From: Candidatus Alistipes excrementipullorum
Lineage (GTDB): Bacteria > Bacteroidota > Bacteroidia > Bacteroidales > Rikenellaceae
Assembly: GCA_019113665.1 (NCBI GenBank)
Contig: DXGW01000062.1
Coordinates: 1-6,947 of the forward strand
Reading direction: 5' to 3'
Length of the DNA: 6,947 nt
The notes under the pieces were generated by a model. It did not search any database and was not told where the DNA came from. It saw only the letters and a list, made by a program, of their open reading frames with translations. Positions 1-6,486 of the stretch are shown piece by piece; position 1 is the first letter of the stretch; each line of letters opens with the position of its first letter. A program made the translations under genes and the position numbers.

Positions 1-1217
1 AGCAGGCCGCGCTTGAGCCTCCAGCCCACGAACAGCGACGTGCAGAGGCCGCCGAGCGGCAGCATGACATTGGCCGTAATGAAATCGAGCGAGTCGAAGA
101 TATTAAGCCCGAATATCGTAAATCCGCGCCATACTCCCAGCGAGAGCGACGCCGCCACGGCCAGCAGCATCGTTGCCGCAGTAACACACCATGCCGACGC
201 ACGGCGCGACATGTGCCACTCCTCATGCAGATAGGCCGTCAGCACCTCGTGCAGCGATATGGTCGAGGTCAGGGCCGCAAGCACCAGCAGCAGGAAAAAC
301 ACCGCCGACCACACTGCGCCGAAAGGCATGGTGCTGAAGATGCTCGGCAGCGTGATGAAGACGAGCGACGGGCCCGACGTAGGTTCGATACCCACGCTGA
401 AGACCGCCGGAAATATCACCATGGCCGCAAGTACGGCCACCAGCGTATCGAGCCCAACGACATTGAGGGCCGTAGCCTGCAGGTTGGTCTTGCGGGTGAA
501 ATATGAAGCGTATGTAACCATGCAGCCGAGGCTTATCGAGAGCGAGAAGAAGGCCTGTCCCATGGCGTCGAGGAATGTTTTGGCCGACACCTTCGAGAAG
601 TCGGGCGTAAAGAGGAACCGCAGGCCCTCAACGCCTCCGGGCATGGTAATGGCCCGCACGGCCAGCACTATCAGCACGATGAACAGCACGGGCATCATCA
701 GCTTCGACGACCGCTCGATACCCTTCTGCACGCCGAGGGCAATGACCACATGCGTGAGAAGCACGAACACGGCCGTATATACGACCGGGCGCCACGGACT
801 GAGCGTGAAGGATTCGAACAGTGCCGTATTGACCGCCGAAGAGGTGTATTGCGCAATATCGCCCGAGAGCGACTTGATGAAATACTCGAGCGTCCAGCCC
901 GAAACCACGAAATAGAAGCCCAGTATCAGGAAAGCCGCCAGAGCGCTGTTGTAACCGATGAACGACCACCCTTTCGACAGCGACTTGAACGCCCCGACCG
1001 AATTGCGGTGCGTATGGCGTCCTACGGCGAACTCGGCCAGCAGTATCGGCAAACCGAGAACCAGTATGCAACCGACATATATTATAAGGAAAGCCCCTCC
1101 GCCGTTCTCTCCGGCAATATAGGGGAACCTCCATATGTTTCCCAACCCTACGGCACTGCCTGCCGCAACAAGCACGGCACTCAGTTTGCCGCCCAACGTA
1201 ACCCTATCCTTGCTCAT
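1..1217 (-). CDS. Sodium-dependent amino acid/neurotransmitter symporter (NSS/SNF family), C-terminus cut by window edge
   Basis: This is an inner-membrane Na+-coupled transporter of the neurotransmitter:sodium symporter family. Bacterial members usually take up amino acids, and the substrate here is not predictable. The first 405 codons are visible, and about 40-50 residues of a typical bacterial member lie beyond the left edge. TM1 carries the family signature GSAVGLGNIWRFPY (residues 20-33), with A22, N27 and R30 at the same numbers as the LeuT Na+/gate residues, followed by ENGGGAF (37-43). The unwound TM6 region is FFSLSISLG (223-231) and continues to TYASY. N252 lies in TM7 where LeuT has its Na1 asparagine. 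ALTSTIS (315-321) matches the TM8 Na2 site. An acidic residue in TM7 (D257) lies near the position occupied by Glu/Asp in chloride-independent bacterial members; this alignment is approximate. About ten hydrophobic segments are visible. The ATG at 1217 is chosen because the conserved N-terminus follows directly. It lacks a Shine-Dalgarno sequence, as is normal for Bacteroidota. It appears monocistronic at its 5' side. Confidence 0.93.
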   Translation of the reverse strand, partial: MSKDRVTLGGKLSAVLVAAGSAVGLGNIWRFPYIAGENGGGAFLIIYVGCILVLGLPILLAEFAVGRHTHRNSVGAFKSLSKGWSFIGYNSALAAFLILGFYFVVSGWTLEYFIKSLSGDIAQYTSSAVNTALFESFTLSPWRPVVYTAVFVLLTHVVIALGVQKGIERSSKLMMPVLFIVLIVLAVRAITMPGGVEGLRFLFTPDFSKVSAKTFLDAMGQAFFSLSISLGCMVTYASYFTRKTNLQATALNVVGLDTLVAVLAAMVIFPAVFSVGIEPTSGPSLVFITLPSIFSTMPFGAVWSAVFFLLLVLAALTSTISLHEVLTAYLHEEWHMSRRASAWCVTAATMLLAVAASLSLGVWRGFTIFGLNIFDSLDFITANVMLPLGGLCTSLFVGWRLKRGL

Positions 1218-1301
1218 AATGCTATCTGCTATTATCAAAAACCCTACCTGGAGGAGTTGTCCACAGGTCCGAAACGGCAGTTCCAAGTCCTCCGATTGCG
1301 G

Positions 1302-1333
1302 CAAAAATAAAATTTATACCGCTAACAGACAAA
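1302..1333 (-). promoter_or_regulatory. Predicted Bacteroidota-type promoter of the NSS transporter
   Basis: Read on the minus strand, TATTTTTG at 1309-1302 fits the Bacteroidota -7 consensus TAnnTTTG exactly. A TTTG at 1333-1330 lies 20 bases upstream, at the expected spacing for the -33 element. Transcription would begin near 1295 and give a leader of roughly 80 nt before the ATG at 1217. The match is by eye. Such motifs occur by chance in AT-rich spacers, but the position in front of the only downstream gene supports it. Confidence 0.5.
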
Positions 1334-1469
1334 TTTCTACGGGCAAAACCGACCGTTTTTACCTCTTCCACATTACGAACCGTAAGTTCAACCGCACTTT
1401 ATCCGACGCGCAACATCATATAACAAGCTATAAAACAACGCAACAACCGACATTACTTTCCGAAAGCAA

Positions 1470-1504
1470 GCGGGCCGGAACCCGTAAATCGGATTCCGGC
1501 CCGC
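1470..1504 (-). terminator. Hairpin terminator after folB
   Basis: An 11-bp perfect inverted repeat, GCGGGCCGGAA (1470-1480) and TTCCGGCCCGC (1494-1504), encloses a 13-nt loop. It starts 26 bases past the natural folB stop at 1530. On the minus strand the stem is followed by TTGCTTTC, a short and imperfect T-rich tract, so termination may be incomplete or partly bidirectional. Its place directly behind the original end of folB suggests it ends the dnaX-tyrS-folB transcript. Confidence 0.6.
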
Positions 1505-1529
1505 GTTTGCAGGAGCATTTGCCTCGGGG

Positions 1530-1883
1530 TTACCCTTCGATCGTCACGCTCACGCGCCCGACCTTGCCGCCGAGCGGCGGGGCGAGTTTCGACACCGTTC
1601 AAACGACATGGTGTACGGCCGGGAACTCGCTTTTGAGCGCGGTAATTATATTCATGGCCACACGTTCAACGGTACGCTGCCGCACCTCCATCTGGCGGGA
1701 TACGGATTCGTAAACCGACAGATAATTGACAGCCTTCTCGACGCAATCCTCACGCGCCACATCGCCCAGTTCGGTCGTAAGTTCCAGATCGACACGGAAA
1801 CGGTTGCCGACCTCGCGTTCAAGGTCATAGCAGCCGTGATGGGCGTAAAACTCCATATCGGAGAGTCTGATACGGTACTCCAT
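1530..1883 (-). pseudogene. folB: Dihydroneopterin aldolase, interrupted by an in-frame TGA at codon 95
   Basis: FolB converts 7,8-dihydroneopterin to 6-hydroxymethyl-7,8-dihydropterin and glycolaldehyde in cytosolic folate synthesis. The reading frame from the ATG at 1883 gives 94 residues and stops at TGA (1601-1599). Reading on in the same frame gives 22 more codons with the family tail SKLAPPLGGKVGRVSVTIEG and a TAA at 1532-1530. The whole is then 117 codons, close to the usual FolB length of about 120. Residues matching the S. aureus enzyme are visible: E22 in the HHGCYDLE segment, Y54 in VNYLS, and the glutamate at 73 (E74 in S. aureus). The catalytic lysine (K100 in S. aureus) would be K99 in SKL and is lost in the 94-residue product, which should therefore be inactive unless the stop is read through. 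The TGA probably replaced CGA (Arg), where relatives often have a basic residue. The start overlaps the tyrS stop by one base (TAATG), so translation is probably coupled. Family identity is secure. Whether the break is real, suppressed or an error is open. Confidence 0.85.
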
Positions 1884-3172
1884 TACTCGACGGTAACCAG
1901 ATAGTAGTTCTTCTTGCCCTTCTGCACAAGCAGGTATTTGCCGGCAATGAGATCGGCCTCGGTAACCGTACGCATCGGATCGGTAACCTTCTCCTTGTCG
2001 AGCGACACGCCGCCGCCCTGTACCATCTTGCGGCACTCACCCTTCGACGGGAATATCTGCGTCTTTTCGGCGCAGAGGTCGACGAACGTGCAACCCAGAT
2101 CCGAACGCGATACCGTGAACTGCGGAACCCCCTCGAACACCTGAAGCAGCGTCTGTTCGTCGAGACGGCGCAGAGCCTCGGAAGTGGCCCCGCCGAAGAG
2201 TATCTGCGAAGCCTCGACAGCCTTCTCGTACTCCTCCTCGGAATGGATCATCGTGGTAATCTCCTTGGCCAGGGCCTTCTGCAGTATGCGCAGGTGCGGC
2301 GCAGCCTCATGTTCTGCCGTCAGACGGTCTATCGTCTCCTTGTCGAGCAACGTGAAGATCTTGATATAACGCTTTGCGTCCTCGTCGCTCACGTTGATCC
2401 AGAACTGGTAGAACTTGTATGGCGACGTATAACGCGGGTCGAGCCATACGTTGCCGCTCTCGGTCTTGCCGAACTTCGTACCGTCAGCCTTGGTGATAAG
2501 CGGGCAGGTGATGGCATAGGCCTCCTTGTCGAGCTTGCGGCGGATAAGTTCCGTACCCGTGGTAATGTTGCCCCACTGGTCCGATCCGCCAAGCTGGACC
2601 TTGCAATTGTATGCCTGGTAGAGATGCAGGAAGTCGTTGCCCTGCAGCAGCTGGTACGTGAACTCGGTGAACGACATGCCGTCGCCATCGCCGTTGAAGC
2701 GCTTCTTGACCGAATCCTTGGCCATCATGTAGTTGACCGTAATGAGCTTTCCGATCTCACGGGCGAAATCGAGGAACGTAACGTCCTTCATCCAGTCGTA
2801 GTTGTTGACCAGAATCGCCGCATTCGGTGCGTCGGAATCGAAATCGAGCAACTTCGAAAGCTGCTTCTTGATGGCCTCCTGATTGTGACGCAGGGTCTTC
2901 TCGTCGAGGAGGTTGCGCTCCTGCGACTTGCCGCTGGGGTCGCCGATCATGCCCGTGGCGCCGCCTATCAGCGCGATGGGACGGTGGCCGCACATCTGCA
3001 GGTGCTTGAGTATCATTACCCCCACGAGGTGGCCTATGTGGAGAGAATCGGCCGTCGGGTCGATGCCGAGGTAGGCCGTAGTCATCTCCTTCGAGAGCTG
3101 TTCTTCGGCTCCGGGCATGATGGTGTGGATCATGCCGCGCCATTTGAGTTCTTCTACGAAATTCTTTGTCAT
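1883..3172 (-). CDS. tyrS: Tyrosyl-tRNA synthetase
   Basis: This cytosolic class I aminoacyl-tRNA synthetase charges tRNA-Tyr with tyrosine using ATP. At 429 residues it is a normal full length for bacterial TyrS. The Rossmann catalytic core carries the HIGH signature in LHIGHLVG (HIGH at 45-48), and GATGMIGDPSGK (71-82) follows. Tyrosine-binding elements are Y173 and Q177 in YQLLQGND, ending in D180, and GGSDQWGNI (195-203). The KMSKS loop appears as GTKFGKTESG (231-240), the KFGKT form typical of this TyrS group. The C-terminal part from about 364 to 427, with FPSKGECRKMVQGGGVSL and its surroundings, is an S4-type RNA-binding domain. The ATG at 3172 fits the family N-terminus MTKNF.EEL.WRG. 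The gene lies 46 nt after the dnaX stop with no clear promoter or terminator between them, and overlaps folB by one base at its end. No T-box or other leader is seen. Nothing is odd in the protein. Confidence 0.97.
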   Translation of the reverse strand: MTKNFVEELKWRGMIHTIMPGAEEQLSKEMTTAYLGIDPTADSLHIGHLVGVMILKHLQMCGHRPIALIGGATGMIGDPSGKSQERNLLDEKTLRHNQEAIKKQLSKLLDFDSDAPNAAILVNNYDWMKDVTFLDFAREIGKLITVNYMMAKDSVKKRFNGDGDGMSFTEFTYQLLQGNDFLHLYQAYNCKVQLGGSDQWGNITTGTELIRRKLDKEAYAITCPLITKADGTKFGKTESGNVWLDPRYTSPYKFYQFWINVSDEDAKRYIKIFTLLDKETIDRLTAEHEAAPHLRILQKALAKEITTMIHSEEEYEKAVEASQILFGGATSEALRRLDEQTLLQVFEGVPQFTVSRSDLGCTFVDLCAEKTQIFPSKGECRKMVQGGGVSLDKEKVTDPMRTVTEADLIAGKYLLVQKGKKNYYLVTVE

Positions 3173-3218
3173 CGTTCTATCTATACGTTTTTTCTGATTT
3201 CAACTTGTTGTCCCGAAG

Positions 3219-5024
3219 CTACTCGACCTCGAGGTCGAGCACCTTCTTCAACTCCGCATAAAGCGGATTCTTTTTTTCCATATGTCTTATACGGTCCTCG
3301 AGCTTTATGGGACGCATCTTGCGCCCGTCCTCACGGACCGATATGTCGAATTCGAGTGCCCCGGTCACCCCGGCGATGTCGGCTATCTTCATCAGCAACT
3401 CGCTCGAGGAGTGCTGGATTTCGTCCTTCAACACATCGGAAGGAACGGTCATGCGTATGACATTGTCCTCGAATTCCATGGTCTCGAACGCTACGACAAA
3501 CCGCGGCCGCTGCTCATTAATATTGTGCAGGATCGCGTCACGGCTGCGTTCGAGCTTGGCGCGGCTGTCGGGGTCGACCGTATACTCCACCGATACGTCG
3601 TCGGCCGAATCGGCATCGTCGTCACCGTTGATCAGCGAAGCTATCGATGCACCTGACACCAGATGCTTCGGGTCCGCAGGTGTCACCGGACGCCGCACGG
3701 CCCCAACCGCAGGCTGCTGCCTTTCAGGCTTTGCGGGTGCACTATCCGCGGCACGCACGGAGGTCGCAGGTTGCGACTGCGGTATTGCCGGAGGTGTCGG
3801 TTGGGCACTCACGGCTGATACAGCCGCAGCTCTCTGTTGCGGCGCGGCAGCAGTTCTCCCGGACTGTGCCGCCGTATGTTTGTCTTGCAGATCGGGCAAC
3901 GGATAGGAGGCCGCTACAACGCTCCCCTCATTTTTTTTTTGACCGAGAGCCGCGATCTTCATCAGCCCCAGTTCGACAAGCAGACGTTGGTTCGACGACT
4001 GCCGCAACCGCCCGTCCGCATCGGTCAACAATGACATTGCCCCGAAAAGAAAATTGTTGTCACATCGTTCCGCCTGGGAACGGTATCGTTCGAGCAGCGT
4101 CCCGGTGAACTCTATGAGCGAGATAGCCGGGCCCTTGGCCACAAGCAGGTCACGCATGTGCTGGTTCAGTCCCGCCATGAATATCTGGGCCGAGAACCCG
4201 TTGCCGAGAATACGGTCAAACAACAAGAGCGCATCGACATAGTTGCCGTCGAGCAACAGGTCTGTCATCTGGAAATATGTATCGTAATCCAGGACGTTGA
4301 GCGTCTGTGCAACCTCCTTGAAGTCGAGTTTCGTTCCGCAGAACGATACGGCCTTGTCGAACATCGACAGGGCATCGCGCATACCGCCGTCGGCCTTGCG
4401 GGCTATGAGGTTGAGCGACTCGTCATCGGCCTCGACACCCTCCTGTCCTGCAATGTACCTGAGATACCCGACGGCATCTTCCACGCGTATGCGGTTGAAG
4501 TCGTATATCTGGCAGCGCGACAGGATCGTAGGTATGATCTTGTGTTTTTCGGTCGTGGCCAGAATGAATATTGCATGGGCGGGCGGCTCTTCGAGCGTCT
4601 TGAGGAATGCGTTGAAGGCCTGCTGCGAAAGCATGTGCACCTCATCGATGATGAAGACCGAATAGTGTCCGACCTGCGGTATTATGCGCACCTGGTCGAT
4701 CAGGTTGCGAATATCGTCCACCGAGTTGTTCGACGCGGCATCGAGCTCGTGAATGTTGAGCGAGCGGTTCTCGTTGAACATGCGGCACGACTCGCACTCG
4801 TTGCACGCTTCGGCGCCTACGGGATGCAGACAATTTATCGCCTTGGCAAAGATACGCGCACATGTGGTCTTGCCCACACCGCGAGGACCGCAGAAAAGGT
4901 AGGCATGAGCCAGCTGTCCGCGCTCGATCGCATTCTTGAGCGTCGAAGTGATGTGCTTCTGGCCCACTACCGATGCGAAGGTCGCGGGGCGGTATTTTCT
5001 TGCGCTGACGACAAATTTCTCCAT
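3219..5024 (-). CDS. dnaX: DNA polymerase III subunit gamma/tau (clamp loader)
   Basis: This is the ATPase subunit of the clamp loader that places the beta sliding clamp on primed DNA; tau also links loader, polymerase and helicase. The product is 601 residues from the ATG at 5024. An ATG 13 codons upstream is in frame, but MEKFVVSARKYRPATF is the conserved family start. In order: Walker A GPRGVGKT (46-53), zinc-binding cysteines C65, C74, C77 and C80, Walker B IIDEVHM (125-131), sensor-1 LATTE (155-159), and the SRC arginine-finger motif (169-171). Next come AAA+ domain II with GGMRDALS (213-220) and domain III to about 360. A low-complexity Ala/Pro/Gln linker spans about 385-450, and a C-terminal tau-type domain about 490-601. 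At codons 362-365 the coding strand has ten A residues (3940-3931), a likely slippage site producing a short form (separate entry). The gene is probably first in a dnaX-tyrS-folB transcript. It ends with TAG right after an 18-bp palindrome. Confidence 0.97.
   Translation of the reverse strand: MEKFVVSARKYRPATFASVVGQKHITSTLKNAIERGQLAHAYLFCGPRGVGKTTCARIFAKAINCLHPVGAEACNECESCRMFNENRSLNIHELDAASNNSVDDIRNLIDQVRIIPQVGHYSVFIIDEVHMLSQQAFNAFLKTLEEPPAHAIFILATTEKHKIIPTILSRCQIYDFNRIRVEDAVGYLRYIAGQEGVEADDESLNLIARKADGGMRDALSMFDKAVSFCGTKLDFKEVAQTLNVLDYDTYFQMTDLLLDGNYVDALLLFDRILGNGFSAQIFMAGLNQHMRDLLVAKGPAISLIEFTGTLLERYRSQAERCDNNFLFGAMSLLTDADGRLRQSSNQRLLVELGLMKIAALGQKKNEGSVVAASYPLPDLQDKHTAAQSGRTAAAPQQRAAAVSAVSAQPTPPAIPQSQPATSVRAADSAPAKPERQQPAVGAVRRPVTPADPKHLVSGASIASLINGDDDADSADDVSVEYTVDPDSRAKLERSRDAILHNINEQRPRFVVAFETMEFEDNVIRMTVPSDVLKDEIQHSSSELLMKIADIAGVTGALEFDISVREDGRKMRPIKLEDRIRHMEKKNPLYAELKKVLDLEVE
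3931..3940 (-). other. A10 slippery tract in dnaX: likely site for making a gamma-type short product
   Basis: The coding strand reads CAA AAA AAA AAT GAG, a run of ten A within codons for Q362-K363-K364-N365. A -1 ribosomal slip, or insertion of one extra A by RNA polymerase, gives AAA followed at once by TGA and a 365-residue product. Loss of one A gives ATG AGG GGA GCG TTG TAG, which also stops within a few codons. The cut falls just behind domain III and before the Ala/Pro-rich linker, where E. coli gamma and the Thermus thermophilus short form also separate from tau. E. coli uses A AAA AAG ribosomal frameshifting and Thermus uses transcriptional slippage on A9. I see no convincing downstream stem-loop, so transcriptional slippage is the more likely mechanism. 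Function is inferred and not shown. Confidence 0.55.
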
Positions 5025-5031
5025 AGCAGGA

Positions 5032-5039
5032 CAAAAGTA
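5032..5039 (-). promoter_or_regulatory. Possible -7 promoter element of dnaX
   Basis: TACTTTTG on the minus strand (5039-5032) fits TAnnTTTG and ends 7 bases before the dnaX ATG at 5024. Transcription would then start almost at the ATG and yield a nearly leaderless mRNA. No TTG/TTTG is found at the expected -33 distance; the closest TTTG lies about 33 bases upstream. The match may be chance, so confidence is low. Confidence 0.3.
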
Positions 5040-5186
5040 GTGAAAAAAAAGAAAACATTGCACTTATTCCGCCAAAAAGGATTGTAGTCGCTCCACGTCG
5101 CGGTCCTGAACCACATTCGGCATGCCCGAAACAGGCCGCGCAAAGGCGGCTTGGTCCAAAAAAATGAAAAAAATATCCGCATGGCC

Positions 5187-5215
5187 TTGCATATAACGAA
5201 ATTTTATTACCTTTG
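5187..5215 (+). promoter_or_regulatory. Predicted promoter of tRNA-Leu
   Basis: TACCTTTG at 5208-5215 is an exact match to the Bacteroidota -7 consensus TAnnTTTG, and TTG at 5187-5189 lies 18 bases upstream, close to the usual -33 distance. Transcription would begin near 5222, about 15 bases before the mature tRNA 5' end at 5237. The combination of a good match, spacing and a stable RNA gene right behind it makes this the best-supported promoter in the window. Confidence 0.62.
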
Positions 5216-5236
5216 CACCACATTTGCACCGCAAAA

Positions 5237-5317
5237 GCCCAGGTGGCGAAATGGTAGACGCGCTCGTTTCAGGTGCGAGTGTTGAGAGACGTGTAGGTTC
5301 GACTCCTATCCTGGGCA
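5237..5317 (+). tRNA. tRNA-Leu, anticodon CAG
   Basis: The 81-nt sequence folds as a class II tRNA. The acceptor stem is GCCCAGG (5237-5243) with CCTGGGC (5310-5316), followed by discriminator A at 5317. The anticodon stem CTCGT/GCGAG encloses the seven-base loop TTCAGGT, with anticodon CAG at 5270-5272 reading CUG leucine codons. A long variable arm follows, as expected for leucine tRNAs. The T arm is GTAGG-TTCGACT-CCTAT. The 3' CCA is not encoded (the genome reads ACGT), so it must be added by nucleotidyltransferase. It is a single transcription unit with its own promoter and a terminator starting four bases later. No integrase or repeated tRNA end is nearby. Confidence 0.95.
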
Positions 5318-5320
5318 CGT

Positions 5321-5356
5321 AAAAAACCGTTGGACATCTTGTCCGACGGTTTTTTT
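5321..5356 (+). terminator. Strong intrinsic terminator of tRNA-Leu
   Basis: The arms AAAAAACCGTTGGAC (5321-5335) and GTCCGACGGTTTTTT (5341-5355) pair over 15 bp with one G-U wobble around the loop ATCTT, and the sequence ends in seven T (5350-5356). It begins three bases after the tRNA 3' end. The A-run on the left arm makes it symmetrical, so it could also act on the minus strand and shield the tRNA from antisense transcription. Confidence 0.92.
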
Positions 5357-5504
5357 CATGCCATCATCGGCCCGGTATTCCGTTCGCGCCGGCGGGCAAG
5401 TCCGCGAGAAGACTCCGTCCAACCTGACATACCACCCTGAAAAAGACATTCAAAACCGGACATGTCATGGATTCCGGACACAGACAGGTCCGATTACATA
5501 TCCG

Positions 5505-5531
5505 TTGTTTCCAGAATATTTACTATTTTTA
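5505..5531 (+). promoter_or_regulatory. Weak candidate promoter of the esterase gene
   Basis: TTG at 5505-5507 and TATTTTTA at 5524-5531 resemble the -33 and -7 elements, but the second lacks the final G and the spacing (16) is short. It is the best candidate in the 206-base spacer between the tRNA terminator and the esterase ATG at 5563. The rest of that spacer shows no gene or RNA that I can support. Confidence 0.25.
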
Positions 5532-5562
5532 CATCTGCATCTTCACGAAAAAACGAAACACC

Positions 5563-6372
5563 ATGTACAAATTTGTTTTAGCCATATTGTCATGCTGCAT
5601 TTTCCCGTTCGCGGCAGCAGCCCAAACCTATCTCACGGCAGAGAACATCTCATACAGGGACCAAGGGGACCGTTATGCAATGAGCCGCTGCAAACTCGAC
5701 GTATACTACCAGCAGGAAAAGAGTGGCACGCCCGTCGTGGTATGGTTTCACGGAGGAGGGCTTACCGGCGGCGAAAAGTTTATTCCGGAAGAGTTGAAGA
5801 ACGAAGGCCTCACAGTGGTCGCGGCAAACTATCGGCTACTGCCGCAGGCAGAGCTTTCAGAATGCATAGACGACGCCGCGGCAGCCGTGGCATGGACATT
5901 CCGCCATATAGCCGATTACGGAGGCGACCCCCGTAAAATATATGTTTGCGGACACTCGGCCGGCGGTTACCTCACCAACATGATAGGTCTCGACAAGAAA
6001 TGGCTCGGCAAATACGGCATCGACGCCGATTCGATCGCCGCGCTGGCACCATTCAGCGGACATGCCATCAGCCATTTCGCCTATCGCGAAGCCAGGAGAA
6101 TGAAACCCACGCAGCCCAGTATAGACGAGTTCGCACCGTTGTACTACGTGCGGGCCGACGCCCCGCCGTTGATCATCATCTCCGGTGACCGCGAGCTGGA
6201 GATGCTCGGACGTTACGAGGAGACCGCATACTTCTGGAGAATGATGAAGGTCAACGGACACAAGGAGACATATATATATGAACTTGATGGCTACGACCAC
6301 GGGGCGATGGCTTCACCCGCGTTTCATATTCTGAAAAATTACATAAGACAACACACGGAGACTCGCAATTGA
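5563..6372 (+). CDS. Secreted alpha/beta-hydrolase esterase (carboxylesterase, HGGG type)
   Basis: This is a predicted exported serine esterase of the alpha/beta-hydrolase fold, related to the acyl/carboxylesterases that Bacteroidota use to remove ester groups, for example from polysaccharides. The substrate is unknown. The product is 269 residues from the ATG at 5563. An upstream in-frame ATG at 5467 would add 32 residues unlike a protein start and would bury the signal peptide, so I prefer 5563, which is preceded by the A-rich stretch typical of Bacteroidota. Residues 1-20 form a signal peptide with K3, a hydrophobic core and AAAA before Q21. Two cysteines (11-12) inside the core do not make a good lipobox. 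The oxyanion motif is HGGG (63-66), the nucleophile S132 in GHSAGG (130-135), the acid D209 in SGDRELE, and the histidine H246 in GYDHG. All catalytic parts are present and the length is normal for a single-domain member. It stands alone with no polysaccharide-utilisation genes beside it. It ends in TGA. Confidence 0.9.
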   Translation: MYKFVLAILSCCIFPFAAAAQTYLTAENISYRDQGDRYAMSRCKLDVYYQQEKSGTPVVVWFHGGGLTGGEKFIPEELKNEGLTVVAANYRLLPQAELSECIDDAAAAVAWTFRHIADYGGDPRKIYVCGHSAGGYLTNMIGLDKKWLGKYGIDADSIAALAPFSGHAISHFAYREARRMKPTQPSIDEFAPLYYVRADAPPLIIISGDRELEMLGRYEETAYFWRMMKVNGHKETYIYELDGYDHGAMASPAFHILKNYIRQHTETRN

Positions 6373-6435
6373 AATTCAGCCGATACAATCAAGCAGTCTC
6401 CAGACACCGTTACGCAGTAAAACAGTCCGACAGAT

Positions 6436-6458
6436 CCCGCCGCCGGCCAAACGGCGGG
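6436..6458 (+). other. GC-rich hairpin behind the esterase gene
   Basis: The 7-bp perfect inverted repeat CCCGCCG (6436-6442) and CGGCGGG (6452-6458), with a 9-base loop, lies 63 bases past the esterase stop. It could be the end of the esterase mRNA, but no T-tract follows on either strand, so an intrinsic terminator is doubtful. It may instead be an mRNA-stabilising 3' structure. Confidence 0.4.
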
Positions 6459-6486
6459 AAATGCCCGACACAAAAAAGCACAGATT

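Noticed and set aside
1373..1385. Small palindrome TTACG-AAC-CGTAA upstream of the transporter promoter
   Set aside because: Five-base arms are expected by chance in a spacer of this size, and no regulator gene is nearby.
1599..1601. The TGA in folB as a selenocysteine codon
   Set aside because: The position is not catalytic in FolB and relatives have ordinary residues there. I see no clear SECIS-like hairpin directly behind it.
2243..3460. A 405-codon open frame on the plus strand across tyrS and the dnaX end
   Set aside because: It is the antisense shadow of tyrS in a GC-rich gene. The product has no recognisable domain, and the opposite strand encodes a full, motif-complete synthetase.
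4158..5087. A 309-codon plus-strand frame opposite dnaX
   Set aside because: It is antisense to the well-conserved AAA+ part of dnaX, and its residues are only reversed codon images.
5237..5317. tRNA-Leu as an integration site of a mobile element
   Set aside because: No integrase, no duplicated tRNA end and no change in gene character are seen within the window.
5064..5318. A minus-strand frame running from the tRNA through the spacer
   Set aside because: Its first half is the reverse complement of tRNA-Leu, a common false gene. Only the short 3' part is listed as a weak observation.
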